Assembly (NCBI GenBank): GCA_947630005.1
Contig: CANRGB010000004.1
Coordinates: 1-54,683, forward strand
Length of the DNA: 54,683 nucleotides
Direction of reading: 5' to 3'
Source: an uncultured Lachnospiraceae bacterium
GTDB taxonomy: Bacteria; Bacillota; Clostridia; Lachnospirales; Lachnospiraceae
The translations under genes and the position numbers were made by a program. Positions 45,786-54,683 of the stretch are shown here, in pieces. How positions within the stretch are numbered: position 1 is the first letter of the stretch; each line of letters begins with the position of its first letter. Under the pieces are notes generated by a model. It saw nothing but the letters and a program-made list of their open reading frames with translations, was not told where the DNA came from and did no database searches.

Positions 45786-45860
45786 GCTGAAAGGCAAAAC
45801 ATTTTTTATCCCGGCCGCAAGGTATTTTGACACACGACAAACCGCACAGAAAGAGAGACT

Positions 45861-46361
45861 ATGAAGAAAAAAGCAGCTTATTTTGGAATTTTTACTTCGC
45901 TCGCGCTGATATTGAGCTATATTGAATCATTGCTTCCTTTGTTTTACGGGATACCGGGCGTGAAACCGGGACTTGCGAACAGTATGACGCTTGTCATGCT
46001 GTATTTTGCGGATCCTCCCACGGCGCTTATGCTCGCGGTGACCCGGATTCTGCTGTCAGGTTTTCTGTTCGGTAATCTTTTTGCCATACTTTACAGCCTG
46101 GCCGGCGGTCTGTTCAGTTTTCTGGTGATGTATCTTGTCAAAAAATTCTCGGGTTTTTCCATGATCGGGGTGAGCGTTGCCGGAGGTATCTCCCATAACA
46201 TCGCGCAGCTTGCGATCGCCATGCTTCTGGTTGAAAACCTGAACCTGCTGTACTATCTTCCGGTGCTTCTGGTTTCCGGTCTTGTGACAGGGACGTTGAT
46301 CGGCATCATCAGCCGGGAGGTATTCCGGCGTCTTCCTTCCGATCTGTTTTCCATGCGGTAA
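45861..46361 (+). CDS. Gx transporter / heptaprenyl diphosphate synthase component I family membrane protein
   Basis: IESLLPLFYGIPGVKPGLANSMTLVMLYF, SVAGGISHNIAQLAIA. Confidence 0.82.
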   Translation: MKKKAAYFGIFTSLALILSYIESLLPLFYGIPGVKPGLANSMTLVMLYFADPPTALMLAVTRILLSGFLFGNLFAILYSLAGGLFSFLVMYLVKKFSGFSMIGVSVAGGISHNIAQLAIAMLLVENLNLLYYLPVLLVSGLVTGTLIGIISREVFRRLPSDLFSMR

Positions 46362-46466
46362 AAGAGTCTGGGGCCGTGCGGGAAAATGCCGCCGGTATCC
46401 CAAGGCTTTCTGCGCGAAACGGCAAAAGCGCGGGTTCGGGAATCATGAATGAAAGCAGGAGAATCT

Positions 46467-47057
46467 ATGTTTGCATATTTAAAAGGAACAGTCGAAGAAG
46501 TTTCGGAAAACAGCCTTATTCTGGACGTCGGCGGGGTGGGGTATCAGCTCCTTGTCCCCGCGATGAATCCGTCGGAAATGCCCCGGCAGGGCGAAACGCT
46601 CAAGATCCATACCTATCTGAGCGTGCGGGAGGACGCGGTTCAGCTTTACGGATTTCGTTCAGGCGGAGACCTTGCCCTTTTCAGACTTCTGATCTCGGTG
46701 AACGGCATAGGACCGAAAGCCGCGCTGGGGATCCTGTCCGCCCTGACGGCGGACGATATCCGGTTCGCCATTCTCTCCGACGATGTGAAGACAATCGGGA
46801 AAGCCCCTGGAATCGGACCCAAAACGGCCAGGAAGATCATTCTTGAACTGAAGGATAAGGTCAGCCTTGAGGAAGCGTTTGAAAAAAAACTGGAAAACAC
46901 ACAGGCGGGTGTTTCTCCCCGGGACGAGGCCGCGGAAGCCCTTGTATCCCTTGGCTACTCAAGAAGCGACGCTCTGCGCGCGGTGCGGAGCATTGAGATT
47001 TCGGAGGATATGACCGCGGAGGCGATTCTGAAGCTGGCTCTGAAAAAGATTTTTTGA
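46467..47057 (+). CDS. ruvA: Holliday junction branch migration protein RuvA
   Basis: MFAYLKGTVEEV, LISVNGIGPKAALGILSAL, PGIGPKTARKIILELKDK. Confidence 0.95.
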   Translation: MFAYLKGTVEEVSENSLILDVGGVGYQLLVPAMNPSEMPRQGETLKIHTYLSVREDAVQLYGFRSGGDLALFRLLISVNGIGPKAALGILSALTADDIRFAILSDDVKTIGKAPGIGPKTARKIILELKDKVSLEEAFEKKLENTQAGVSPRDEAAEALVSLGYSRSDALRAVRSIEISEDMTAEAILKLALKKIF

Positions 47058-47092
47058 CCGTTTGCCGGAATATTTGAAGGACAGGAGAATTT

Positions 47093-48091
47093 ATGGAAAA
47101 GAGAATTATCACGACGGACGTCACGGAGGAGGATTCCCGTCTGGATACGGGGCTCCGTCCGCAGTCTCTGGATGAATATATCGGGCAGGAAAAGACCAAA
47201 AAGACGCTCAGGATTTTCATTGAAGCGGCAAGGCAGAGAAAAGATACGTTGGATCACGTCCTGTTTTACGGACCTCCGGGCCTTGGGAAAACGACGCTGG
47301 CGGGAATCATTGCCAATGAGATGGACGTCAATCTTAAGATCACTTCCGGTCCGGCGATAGAAAAACCCGGAGAGATGGCAGCCGTTCTGAATAATCTGCA
47401 GGAAGGGGACGTCCTGTTTGTCGATGAGATCCACCGGCTGAACCGGCAGGTGGAGGAAGTGCTCTACCCGGCGATGGAGGATTTCGCGATTGACATTATG
47501 ATCGGAAAGGGGGCCGCCGCCCGCTCAATCCGGCTTGATCTGCCGAGATTCACGCTGGTCGGGGCGACGACAAGAGCCGGACTTCTGACCGCTCCGCTGC
47601 GCGACCGTTTCGGCGTTGTGCAGCACCTTGAATTTTATACGGAAAAAGAGCTTCAGACGATTGTCATCCGTTCGGCCTCCATGCTCGGCGTTGAGATTGA
47701 CGCGCGGGGGGCGCTGGAGATCGCCCGGAGGTCGAGAGGCACGCCAAGGCTTGCCAACCGGATGCTCAAGAGAGTCCGGGATTACGCGCAGGTGCGCTAC
47801 CGCGGCGATATCACGTCCGCGGTCGCGGCGGAGGCTCTGGATCTGCTCGAGGTGGACAGATACGGACTGGATCTGGTAGACCGGAAGATTTTGAAAACGC
47901 TGATCGTCAAATTCGGGGGAGGGCCGGTCGGCCTGGATACGCTTGCGGCATCGATCGGGGAGGATTCCGGTACGATCGGAGATGTGTACGAGCCGTATCT
48001 GATCAAAAAGGGATTTATAAACCGCACGCCGAAGGGAAGAACCGCGTCGGATCTGGCGTATGAGCATCTGGGCCTGAAAAGGGAAGAATAG
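47093..48091 (+). CDS. ruvB: Holliday junction DNA helicase RuvB
   Basis: [65 protein letters not shown]. Confidence 0.97.
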   Translation: MEKRIITTDVTEEDSRLDTGLRPQSLDEYIGQEKTKKTLRIFIEAARQRKDTLDHVLFYGPPGLGKTTLAGIIANEMDVNLKITSGPAIEKPGEMAAVLNNLQEGDVLFVDEIHRLNRQVEEVLYPAMEDFAIDIMIGKGAAARSIRLDLPRFTLVGATTRAGLLTAPLRDRFGVVQHLEFYTEKELQTIVIRSASMLGVEIDARGALEIARRSRGTPRLANRMLKRVRDYAQVRYRGDITSAVAAEALDLLEVDRYGLDLVDRKILKTLIVKFGGGPVGLDTLAASIGEDSGTIGDVYEPYLIKKGFINRTPKGRTASDLAYEHLGLKREE

Positions 48092-48109
48092 GTGCGGACA
48101 AAATTTTAG

Positions 48110-48137
48110 TTGTAATTCCCTCAAAGTTGTTTATAAT
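48110..48137 (+). promoter_or_regulatory. Sigma-A-like promoter for zapA (TTGTAA-N16-TATAAT)
   Basis: -35 48110-48115, -10 48132-48137. Confidence 0.65.
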
Positions 48138-48212
48138 ATGATTTACAGGAAGTTTATCTGTCTGCCAGGTGGACTGCCATAGAACTTTTTTGAGGTAGAA
48201 AGGCGGATCGCT

Positions 48213-48617
48213 ATGTCGTCAAAGAATAAAACTCAGGTGATTATCGCCGGAAAAATATATACGCTCAGCGGATATGAGAGCGAGGAATATCTTCAGCGCG
48301 TGGCTGCTTATCTGAATGCGAAAATTTCCGAGTTCAAAAGTGCGGACGGTTACAGCAGAATGAGTCCGGAGATGCGGGGAATTCTTCTGAATTTGAATAC
48401 GGCTGACGATTACTTTAAAGCACGGACGCGGATTGAGGAGCTGGAGCAGGAACTTTCTGCCAAGGACCGGGAGATTTATGAACTGAAACATGATCTGATC
48501 ACCGCCCAGATCCGGCTGGAGAACGCGGAAAAAGAAAATTCCGCTCTGCAGGACAGAATGCTGGAGGATCAGAAAAAGATCATTCAGATGGAATCCCGGC
48601 TGAAGAGTCTGAAATAA
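48213..48617 (+). CDS. zapA: Cell division protein ZapA
   Basis: VIIAGKIYTLSGYESEEYLQRVAAYLNAKISEF + coiled coil. Confidence 0.85.
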   Translation: MSSKNKTQVIIAGKIYTLSGYESEEYLQRVAAYLNAKISEFKSADGYSRMSPEMRGILLNLNTADDYFKARTRIEELEQELSAKDREIYELKHDLITAQIRLENAEKENSALQDRMLEDQKKIIQMESRLKSLK

Positions 48618-48839
48618 GAAAAGAAAAGCGGCAGCTGCAGGGATCTGCATATACTTCCTCGTCAGGCAGGGAAGGGTTTATGGAGATTTTTGCAGCTCTT
48701 TTCGTATCTGTTTTGTATACTCGACCGCAGGCCCGTTCAAGGAAGTCAGCTGCTGGCGCAGCATGCGGGCCGCGCGGCGGGCAGGAGGAAAAGCCGCCTC
48801 CTGCTCGATTTCGCAAAAGAACATGAGGGGGAGATCAGG

Positions 48840-51338
48840 ATGGAACTGCTTGCGCCTGCAGGTTCTTATGACAGTCTGAAGGCGGCGGTAAACGCGGGGG
48901 CGGACGCGGTCTATATCGGCGGACACCGCTTCGGCGCGCGCGCTTTTGCCGATAATCCCGGGGAAGATCTGCTTCTTAGAGGGATTGATTACTGCCATGT
49001 GAGAAGGAAAAAGCTGTATCTGACGGTAAATACGCTGCTCAAGGAGCAGGAGCTCGAAGAGGAACTGTATGAATACCTGCTGCCCTGCTACAGGGAAGGA
49101 CTGGACGGCGTGATCGTACAGGATCTCGGCGTCATGTGTTTTCTGAAGGAAAATTTCCCGCTGCTTCCGATCCACGCGAGCACGCAGATGACGGTGACGG
49201 GCACGGACGGCGCGAGGTTCCTCGGCAGTCAGGGGATCCGCCGCGTCGTGGCGGCAAGAGAGCTTTCTCTGGAAGAAATCCGGACGATCATCGCGGAGAC
49301 GGGACTTGAGATCGAGACGTTTGTACATGGCGCCATGTGCTATTCCTATTCGGGGCAGTGCCTGTTCAGCAGCATGATCGGCGGACGCAGCGGAAACCGC
49401 GGACGCTGCGCGCAGCCCTGCCGTCTGCAGTACAGTCTGTGTGATCCGCAGGGAAAGCAGCCCGGACGTCCCCGGTATCTGATGAGCCTGAAAGATATGT
49501 GCGCGGTCGGGCTTCTGCCCGAACTCGCGGAGGCGGGCGTCGCCTCCCTGAAAATCGAAGGACGCATGAAACGGCCGGAATATACGGCCGGCGTAGTCAG
49601 TATTTACCGAAAATATCTTACGGACTGTCTTTGCGGCGGCCGCTCCCGCGTTTCCGACGAGGATAAAAGAATCCTGCTGGATCTGTACAGCCGGGGCGGC
49701 TTCTCGGAAGGGTATTATCACAGGAAAAACGGGCCGGACATGATGACCATGCGGCGGCCGAACCAGCAGGGGAGCAATGCGGCGGACATTCTGAAAAAGG
49801 GAGAGCAGGTCCGGGCAAAGGCTCTCTGCCGGATATCGAAAGGAGATATCCTCGAGGCGGTGCCGGATACGCCGGGGCAGAAGGGTCCGGAGATTACCAT
49901 GAAGGAAACCGTCGGGAAGGGAGATGTCTTTTGTCTTCCGTCTTCTTTTTCAGGACTGAAAAACGGGCAAAAACTTTTTCGCACGCGGAACGAGGCGCTT
50001 TTAAAATCCATAGAGCGGGATTTTATACTCACGGAATGTAAAGAAAAAATTAATGGTGTCTTAATTATTTCGCAGGGCAAACCTGTTATACTGAAAGTAG
50101 TCTGCGGCATTTTTGAGGCGGAAGCGCAGGGCGGTACTGCTGAAAAAGCAGTCCGGCAGCCCATGACGCGGGAGACGATCCTCCGGCAGCTGAAGAAGAC
50201 CGGAGATTCTCCGTTTGTCTTTTCTGATATTGAGATCCGGATGCGGGAAGAGGTCTTTTTCCCTCTGCAGATGCTGAATCAGATCCGAAGGGACGCTCTT
50301 TCCCTTTTGGAAGAAAAGATCCTGTCCGCGGGAAGAAGAGAAGCGCCGCAGCGGTTCAGACCGGCGTCTGACAGCGCAAAAGAAACGTCGCAGCGGCCCA
50401 GACCGGCGTCTGACAGCGCAAAAGAAACGCCGCAGCGGCTCAGACCGGCGTCTGACAGCGCGAAGGAAACGCCGCGGCAAAAGACGGGCGGTTTTCTGCT
50501 TACCGTATCGGTACAGGAGGAGGCGCAGCTTGAGGAGATCCTGAAAAAAACGGCGTCCGGCGCGCTCTCTGTGGACACGGTCTATCTGGACGCGCAGTTC
50601 TTTTTCTCAAAAGCGGGGAAGCCACTGCCCGAGGAACAGGCAGAAGCGCTGATGAGACGCGTGCATGAGGCCGGGTGCCGCTGTTTTTTCCAGATGCCTC
50701 CGATCTTCCGCAGGGATCTTCGCAGAGTATATCAGACGCCTTCCGTGCGCCGGATCCTTGCCAAAGCGGACGGATTTCTGGTGCGGACGATCGACGCGTT
50801 TGCCTTTCTCCGCCATGAGGGATACCAGAATCCCATTGTCTCGGAAGAGGGATTCTACGCCTGCAACAGAAGAGCCGCTGCCTTTCTTATGCAGAGCGGC
50901 GTGTCGCGGCTTACGCTGCCGGCGGAACTGAACGCGTCCGAGCTTGAAGCTCTGGGCTGCGCCGGCAGAGAGCTGCTTGTATATGGAAGGATCCCATTGA
51001 TGTTTACCGCGCAGTGCCTGAGAAAGAATACTTCCGGATGTACGAAAATTCCGTCCGTACTGTTCCTGAAAGACAGAAAAAAGATGCTGTTTCCTGTCAG
51101 AACGAGGTGCCTGGAGTGCTGCAATGTCATTTACAATTCAGTGCCTCTGGATCTGCGCTCCTGCAGGGATGAGATCCTGCGCCTCTCGCCGTCTCATCTG
51201 AGACTTTCCTTTACCACAGAAACGACCCGGGAAACGGGAAAGATACTTTTAGAATACAGTGAATTTTTGTCAGGAGATCAGACCGCGCGCGGCGCCGCTC
51301 CGGGGACAAGAGGTCACTTCAGAAGGGGAGTGGAGTAA
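48840..51338 (+). CDS. U32 family peptidase
   Basis: MELLAPAGSYDSLKAAVNAGADAVYIGG, MCYSYSGQCLFSSMIGGRSGNRGRCAQPCRLQY; ATG 48840 preferred over listed 48690. Confidence 0.92.
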   Translation: MELLAPAGSYDSLKAAVNAGADAVYIGGHRFGARAFADNPGEDLLLRGIDYCHVRRKKLYLTVNTLLKEQELEEELYEYLLPCYREGLDGVIVQDLGVMCFLKENFPLLPIHASTQMTVTGTDGARFLGSQGIRRVVAARELSLEEIRTIIAETGLEIETFVHGAMCYSYSGQCLFSSMIGGRSGNRGRCAQPCRLQYSLCDPQGKQPGRPRYLMSLKDMCAVGLLPELAEAGVASLKIEGRMKRPEYTAGVVSIYRKYLTDCLCGGRSRVSDEDKRILLDLYSRGGFSEGYYHRKNGPDMMTMRRPNQQGSNAADILKKGEQVRAKALCRISKGDILEAVPDTPGQKGPEITMKETVGKGDVFCLPSSFSGLKNGQKLFRTRNEALLKSIERDFILTECKEKINGVLIISQGKPVILKVVCGIFEAEAQGGTAEKAVRQPMTRETILRQLKKTGDSPFVFSDIEIRMREEVFFPLQMLNQIRRDALSLLEEKILSAGRREAPQRFRPASDSAKETSQRPRPASDSAKETPQRLRPASDSAKETPRQKTGGFLLTVSVQEEAQLEEILKKTASGALSVDTVYLDAQFFFSKAGKPLPEEQAEALMRRVHEAGCRCFFQMPPIFRRDLRRVYQTPSVRRILAKADGFLVRTIDAFAFLRHEGYQNPIVSEEGFYACNRRAAAFLMQSGVSRLTLPAELNASELEALGCAGRELLVYGRIPLMFTAQCLRKNTSGCTKIPSVLFLKDRKKMLFPVRTRCLECCNVIYNSVPLDLRSCRDEILRLSPSHLRLSFTTETTRETGKILLEYSEFLSGDQTARGAAPGTRGHFRRGVE
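50346..50471 (+). repeat. Three tandem 42-nt (14 aa) repeats inside the U32 gene
   Basis: In-frame units at 50346, 50388, 50430 encode PQRFRPASDSAKET / SQRPRPASDSAKET / PQRLRPASDSAKET. Confidence 0.92.
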
Positions 51339-51342
51339 AGTT

Positions 51343-53019
51343 ATGTCAAATCTGATCATTCAGGTGTCAAAATATCTGATCATAATCCTGATGGCGCTGT
51401 ATACGTTTCAGTGTTTTACGGTTTTTTCCAAACAGGATGAGGAAGACCGCAATTTTGTGTTTCTGCGGCAGAACACGTTAATGTTTTTTATGCATTTTGT
51501 GGCGTTCACCGTGCTCTATCTTGAGATGGGGGACGTGATGGTGCTGTTTTTTTACGGATCTCAGGTGATTTACCTTGCGGCCACGCTGATCCTGTTCCGG
51601 AATCTTTACCCGCTCGCGTCGAAGCTTCTGATCAATAATATGTGCATGCTGATCACGATCGGATTTATTATGATCACCCGGATCTCCTACGAAAAATCCG
51701 TAAAGCAGTTTAAGATCATAGCGCTTTCCACGGTGGTAGCCCTCATCATACCGCTTATCATCCGCAAACTGCGGTTCATCACGAAAATGTACTGGTTTTA
51801 TACGATGGCGGGCATCGGCCTTCTGGCCCTGGTCGCGATCATGGCGAGATCGACCTACGGTGCGAAGATTTCCTTTGATCTCGGACCGGTTTCCATACAG
51901 CCTTCGGAGTTTGTCAAGATTATCTATGTGTTCGCGATCGCCGGGCTTTTGTCGAACGCCAGGGAATTTAAGCGCGTTGTGATCGCGACGGGACTGGCGG
52001 CGGTTCATGTGCTGATTCTTGTCGTCTCAAAGGATCTGGGGAGCGCGCTGATCTTTTTTGTCACGTATCTTGTCGTCCTGTTTGTGGCGACGAAAAATCC
52101 GTTTCTTGTGCTCGCCGGAATACTTTCCGGATCGCTGGCGGCGGTCGGCGCGTATTTTATGTTCGGGCATGTCCGTGTCCGCGTCGAGGCGTGGAGAGAT
52201 CCGTTTGAGGACTATTACGTCAACGGCTACCAGATCAGCCAGTCTCTGTTCAGTATTGCCGCGGGCACCTGGTTCGGCACGGGGCTGTACCAGGGATCGC
52301 CGACCGCAATCTCGATCGTAGAGCAGGATTTTATGTTTTCGGCGATCGCGGAGGAGCTCGGCAGCATTTTCGGCATCTGCCTGATCCTTGTGTGCATGAG
52401 CTGCTTCATTATGTTCGTCAATATCTCGATGCAGCTGACCAACCGTTTTTACCGTCTGGTGGCGGTCGGACTCGGGGCGACCTACGCGACGCAGGTCTTC
52501 CTGACGATCGGAGGGGGGATCAAGCTGATTCCATCGACGGGCGTGACGCTTCCGCTGGTCAGCTACGGGGGAAGCTCCGCGCTCAGCACGCTGATTATGT
52601 TTTCCGTCGTGCAGGGACTTTATATGCTGCAGAGGGACGAGGAAAAAAAACAGCGGGAACTAAGCGGACAGGATCCGTACGAAGATCCCTATGAAACTCC
52701 TCCGTACGAAGCGTACGATCCGGCAGATTACGGATATCCGGAGGACAATGCGGCATACGGCGGCTATGACGGGCGCATGCCGCAGGACGGGTACGGAGCC
52801 CGGGATGGTTACAGCGGCTATTCGGATCCGGGCGGCTATCCTCCGTACGGAGAATACGGGAACCAGGATCCTTACGCGGGGTACGGCGGCCCGGATGATT
52901 ACGGCGGAAATTACGGACCGGGCTGGCAGTCCGGCGGATACGAAGAAGATTACGGCAGTCAGGGAGGTGGCAGAGGAGATGGCTCAGGGAAGCAAAAACG
53001 GAAGAAGCGGAAAAAATGA
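51343..53019 (+). CDS. FtsW/RodA/SpoVE family (SEDS) protein with a long Tyr/Gly-rich C-terminal tail
   Basis: QPSEFVKIIYVFAIAGLL, DLGSALIFFVTYLVVLF, IPSTGVTLPLVSYGGSSALSTLIMF; tail about 52665-53016. Confidence 0.92.
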   Translation: MSNLIIQVSKYLIIILMALYTFQCFTVFSKQDEEDRNFVFLRQNTLMFFMHFVAFTVLYLEMGDVMVLFFYGSQVIYLAATLILFRNLYPLASKLLINNMCMLITIGFIMITRISYEKSVKQFKIIALSTVVALIIPLIIRKLRFITKMYWFYTMAGIGLLALVAIMARSTYGAKISFDLGPVSIQPSEFVKIIYVFAIAGLLSNAREFKRVVIATGLAAVHVLILVVSKDLGSALIFFVTYLVVLFVATKNPFLVLAGILSGSLAAVGAYFMFGHVRVRVEAWRDPFEDYYVNGYQISQSLFSIAAGTWFGTGLYQGSPTAISIVEQDFMFSAIAEELGSIFGICLILVCMSCFIMFVNISMQLTNRFYRLVAVGLGATYATQVFLTIGGGIKLIPSTGVTLPLVSYGGSSALSTLIMFSVVQGLYMLQRDEEKKQRELSGQDPYEDPYETPPYEAYDPADYGYPEDNAAYGGYDGRMPQDGYGARDGYSGYSDPGGYPPYGEYGNQDPYAGYGGPDDYGGNYGPGWQSGGYEEDYGSQGGGRGDGSGKQKRKKRKK

Positions 53020-54490
53020 GCGTTCCGCGAAAAAGATCCGCACCCGGGAAATCCGGCTCGATCAGGATAATCCCGAAATCGGAACGCGCAACACGGAACT
53101 CGGCATTATCACTTATACATTTGTGTTTCTGTTTATTATCATGATCGGCTATCTTGTCTACCTGAATATCTGGGAAGTCGATTCGCTCAACGCCAATGTC
53201 TATAACACGAAGCACGACGTCAACGTGGACAAATATATCCGCGGATCGATTTTGTCCGCCGACGGCACGGTGCTTGCCGAGACGCAGGTGGCGGACGACG
53301 GGACGGAAACGAGAGTGTATCCCTGCTATAATATGTTCGCGCATGCCGTCGGCTATTCGACAAACGGAAAGTCAGGAATCGAGTCGGCTTATAATTCCGA
53401 TCTCCTTTCCTCCCACGCGTCGCTTCTGACGCAGATCCGGGATGAATCGAACGAACAGAAGGCGCACGGAGACACGCTGGTCACCACTTTGAATTATTCT
53501 CTTCAGAACACGGCTTACCAGGCGCTTGGGGGGTATAACGGCGCTGTGGTGGCGCTTGAACCGGATACCGGCAAGATTCTTGCCATGGTCTCCAAACCGG
53601 ATTATGATCCGAATCAGATCGGAGAGCTTTGGGAAAGCCTGATCAGCGACGAGTCAAGCAGTGTGCTTCTGAACCGCGCGACGCAGGGCCTGTATCCGCC
53701 GGGATCCATATTCAAGATACTGACCGCGCTTTCGTACATGAGACAGAAGCCGGGCGCATACAGGAATTTTTCTTATGAATGTACATCGGAGCTCACCAAA
53801 GAGGGCGTCACGATCAGCTGCTATAATCATACCGTGCACGGCAGGGAGGATCTGAAAGCGGCGCTGTCCCATTCGTGCAACACGGCTTTCGCCTCGATCG
53901 GCCTGGAGCTGGATACCGGCGCATTCCACTCTCTCTGCGAGGAGTTTCTGTTCAACAAGGCGCTTCCGACTACGCTGATGCACAGCACCTCGAAATTTAC
54001 TCTTGAGGACAACGCATCCTACGGAGAGCGGATGATGACGGCGATCGGGCAGGGCAGCACGCTGGTCACGCCGCTTCATATGGCCCTGATTGCGGCGACG
54101 GTCGCCAACGGCGGCATTATGATGAGGCCCTATATCGTGGATCATATGGAAACGTACGACGGCGATCCGGTATCCTCCACAAAGCCTTCGTCCTACAAGC
54201 GTCTGATGACGGCGGAGGAGGCCAGGATTTTGAAGGAATTCATGACCGAGACGGTCACGGCCGGCACGGCAACGGCGCTTAACGGCTATGGATTTACGGC
54301 CGCCGGGAAGACAGGATCGGCTGAATTTGTCCTGAACGGGACCGAAGGAACCCATTCGTGGTTTATCGGATTTTCCAACCTGGAGAATCCGGATCTTGCG
54401 GTCGCCATCATCGCGGAGAACGGGGGAACCGGAAGCGATACGGCGGTTCCCATCGCGGCTCAGCTCTTTCGGACTTACTACGGGGTATAG
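52979..54490 (+). CDS. Penicillin-binding transpeptidase (class B PBP, PbpA-like)
   Basis: GLYPPGSIFKILTAL (SxxK), SHSCNTAF (SxN), AAGKTGSAEF (KTG); single N-terminal TM; ATG 52979 with SD ggaggt, overlapping the SEDS gene by 41 nt. Confidence 0.92.
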   Translation: MAQGSKNGRSGKNERSAKKIRTREIRLDQDNPEIGTRNTELGIITYTFVFLFIIMIGYLVYLNIWEVDSLNANVYNTKHDVNVDKYIRGSILSADGTVLAETQVADDGTETRVYPCYNMFAHAVGYSTNGKSGIESAYNSDLLSSHASLLTQIRDESNEQKAHGDTLVTTLNYSLQNTAYQALGGYNGAVVALEPDTGKILAMVSKPDYDPNQIGELWESLISDESSSVLLNRATQGLYPPGSIFKILTALSYMRQKPGAYRNFSYECTSELTKEGVTISCYNHTVHGREDLKAALSHSCNTAFASIGLELDTGAFHSLCEEFLFNKALPTTLMHSTSKFTLEDNASYGERMMTAIGQGSTLVTPLHMALIAATVANGGIMMRPYIVDHMETYDGDPVSSTKPSSYKRLMTAEEARILKEFMTETVTAGTATALNGYGFTAAGKTGSAEFVLNGTEGTHSWFIGFSNLENPDLAVAIIAENGGTGSDTAVPIAAQLFRTYYGV

Positions 54491-54593
54491 GCGGACGGCG
54501 CCGCTCCCCGGAGCAGATGATTTTTGGCCCCTGTTTTTGGAAATTCCCCAAAATTTCGGGAACCGCGGAGGAATGAACCGGAATATTTATCTC

Positions 54594-54622
54594 TTGCGTG
54601 ATTCACAAAAAAGAGTTATACT
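54594..54622 (+). promoter_or_regulatory. Putative promoter TTGCGT-N17-TATACT before the gene leaving the window
   Basis: Spacing of 17 nt; followed by aggagg SD and ATG 54667. Confidence 0.5.
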
Positions 54623-54666
54623 GTTTTCAGTCATTTTTGGCACAACGCATAGCAGGAGGAATTGCA

Positions 54667-54683
54667 ATGATTGAGGCAACAAG
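54667..54683 (+). CDS. Start of a truncated CDS (MIEAT...), product not determinable
   Basis: ATG preceded by aggaggaattgca. Confidence 0.5.

Overview
The window reads as a Gram-positive, Lachnospiraceae-like Clostridia chromosomal backbone segment. Taxonomy is inferred from gene content and gene order only. Almost every coding region is on the + strand. Order: infB (5' truncated) - rbfA - nrnA-like - truB - ribF - DUF3592-like - rpsO - pnp - SH3/substrate-binding-protein-like lipoprotein - M18 aminopeptidase - metQ/metN/metI - yqfC - yqfD - phoH - ybeY - DUF3048 - spoVB-like flippase - proB - DUF896 - fused 5-FCL::ProA - miaB - mutS - mutL - transglutaminase - miaA - YnbB/MGL-like - HI0933-like flavoprotein - AI-2E transporter - FAD oxidoreductase - MBL-fold - larE-like - ttcA-like - GH5 - spoIVA - SleB-like hydrolase - Gx transporter - ruvA - ruvB - zapA - U32 peptidase - SEDS (FtsW/RodA) - PBP. 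I found no mobile element, CRISPR array, tRNA/rRNA, phage or defence system, and no single clear-cut 'new system'. The items most worth a second look are: (1) a lipoprotein with a Ser/Glu repeat stalk, two SH3 domains and what looks like a one-lobe ABC_sub_bind (TrpX-like) domain; (2) an in-frame 5-formyl-THF cyclo-ligase::ProA fusion keeping a GTG codon at the ancestral ProA start; (3) a spoIVA control region where a sigma-E-like promoter, a terminator-like hairpin and the Shine-Dalgarno are superimposed; (4) a terminator/promoter overlap with three alternating complementary segments before the Gx transporter gene; (5) a metQ without lipobox under a consensus promoter with a CCTAT-N7-ATAGG operator-like palindrome; (6) low-complexity extensions on IF2 and the SEDS protein. 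All family calls are from reading translated motifs; no database search was run.
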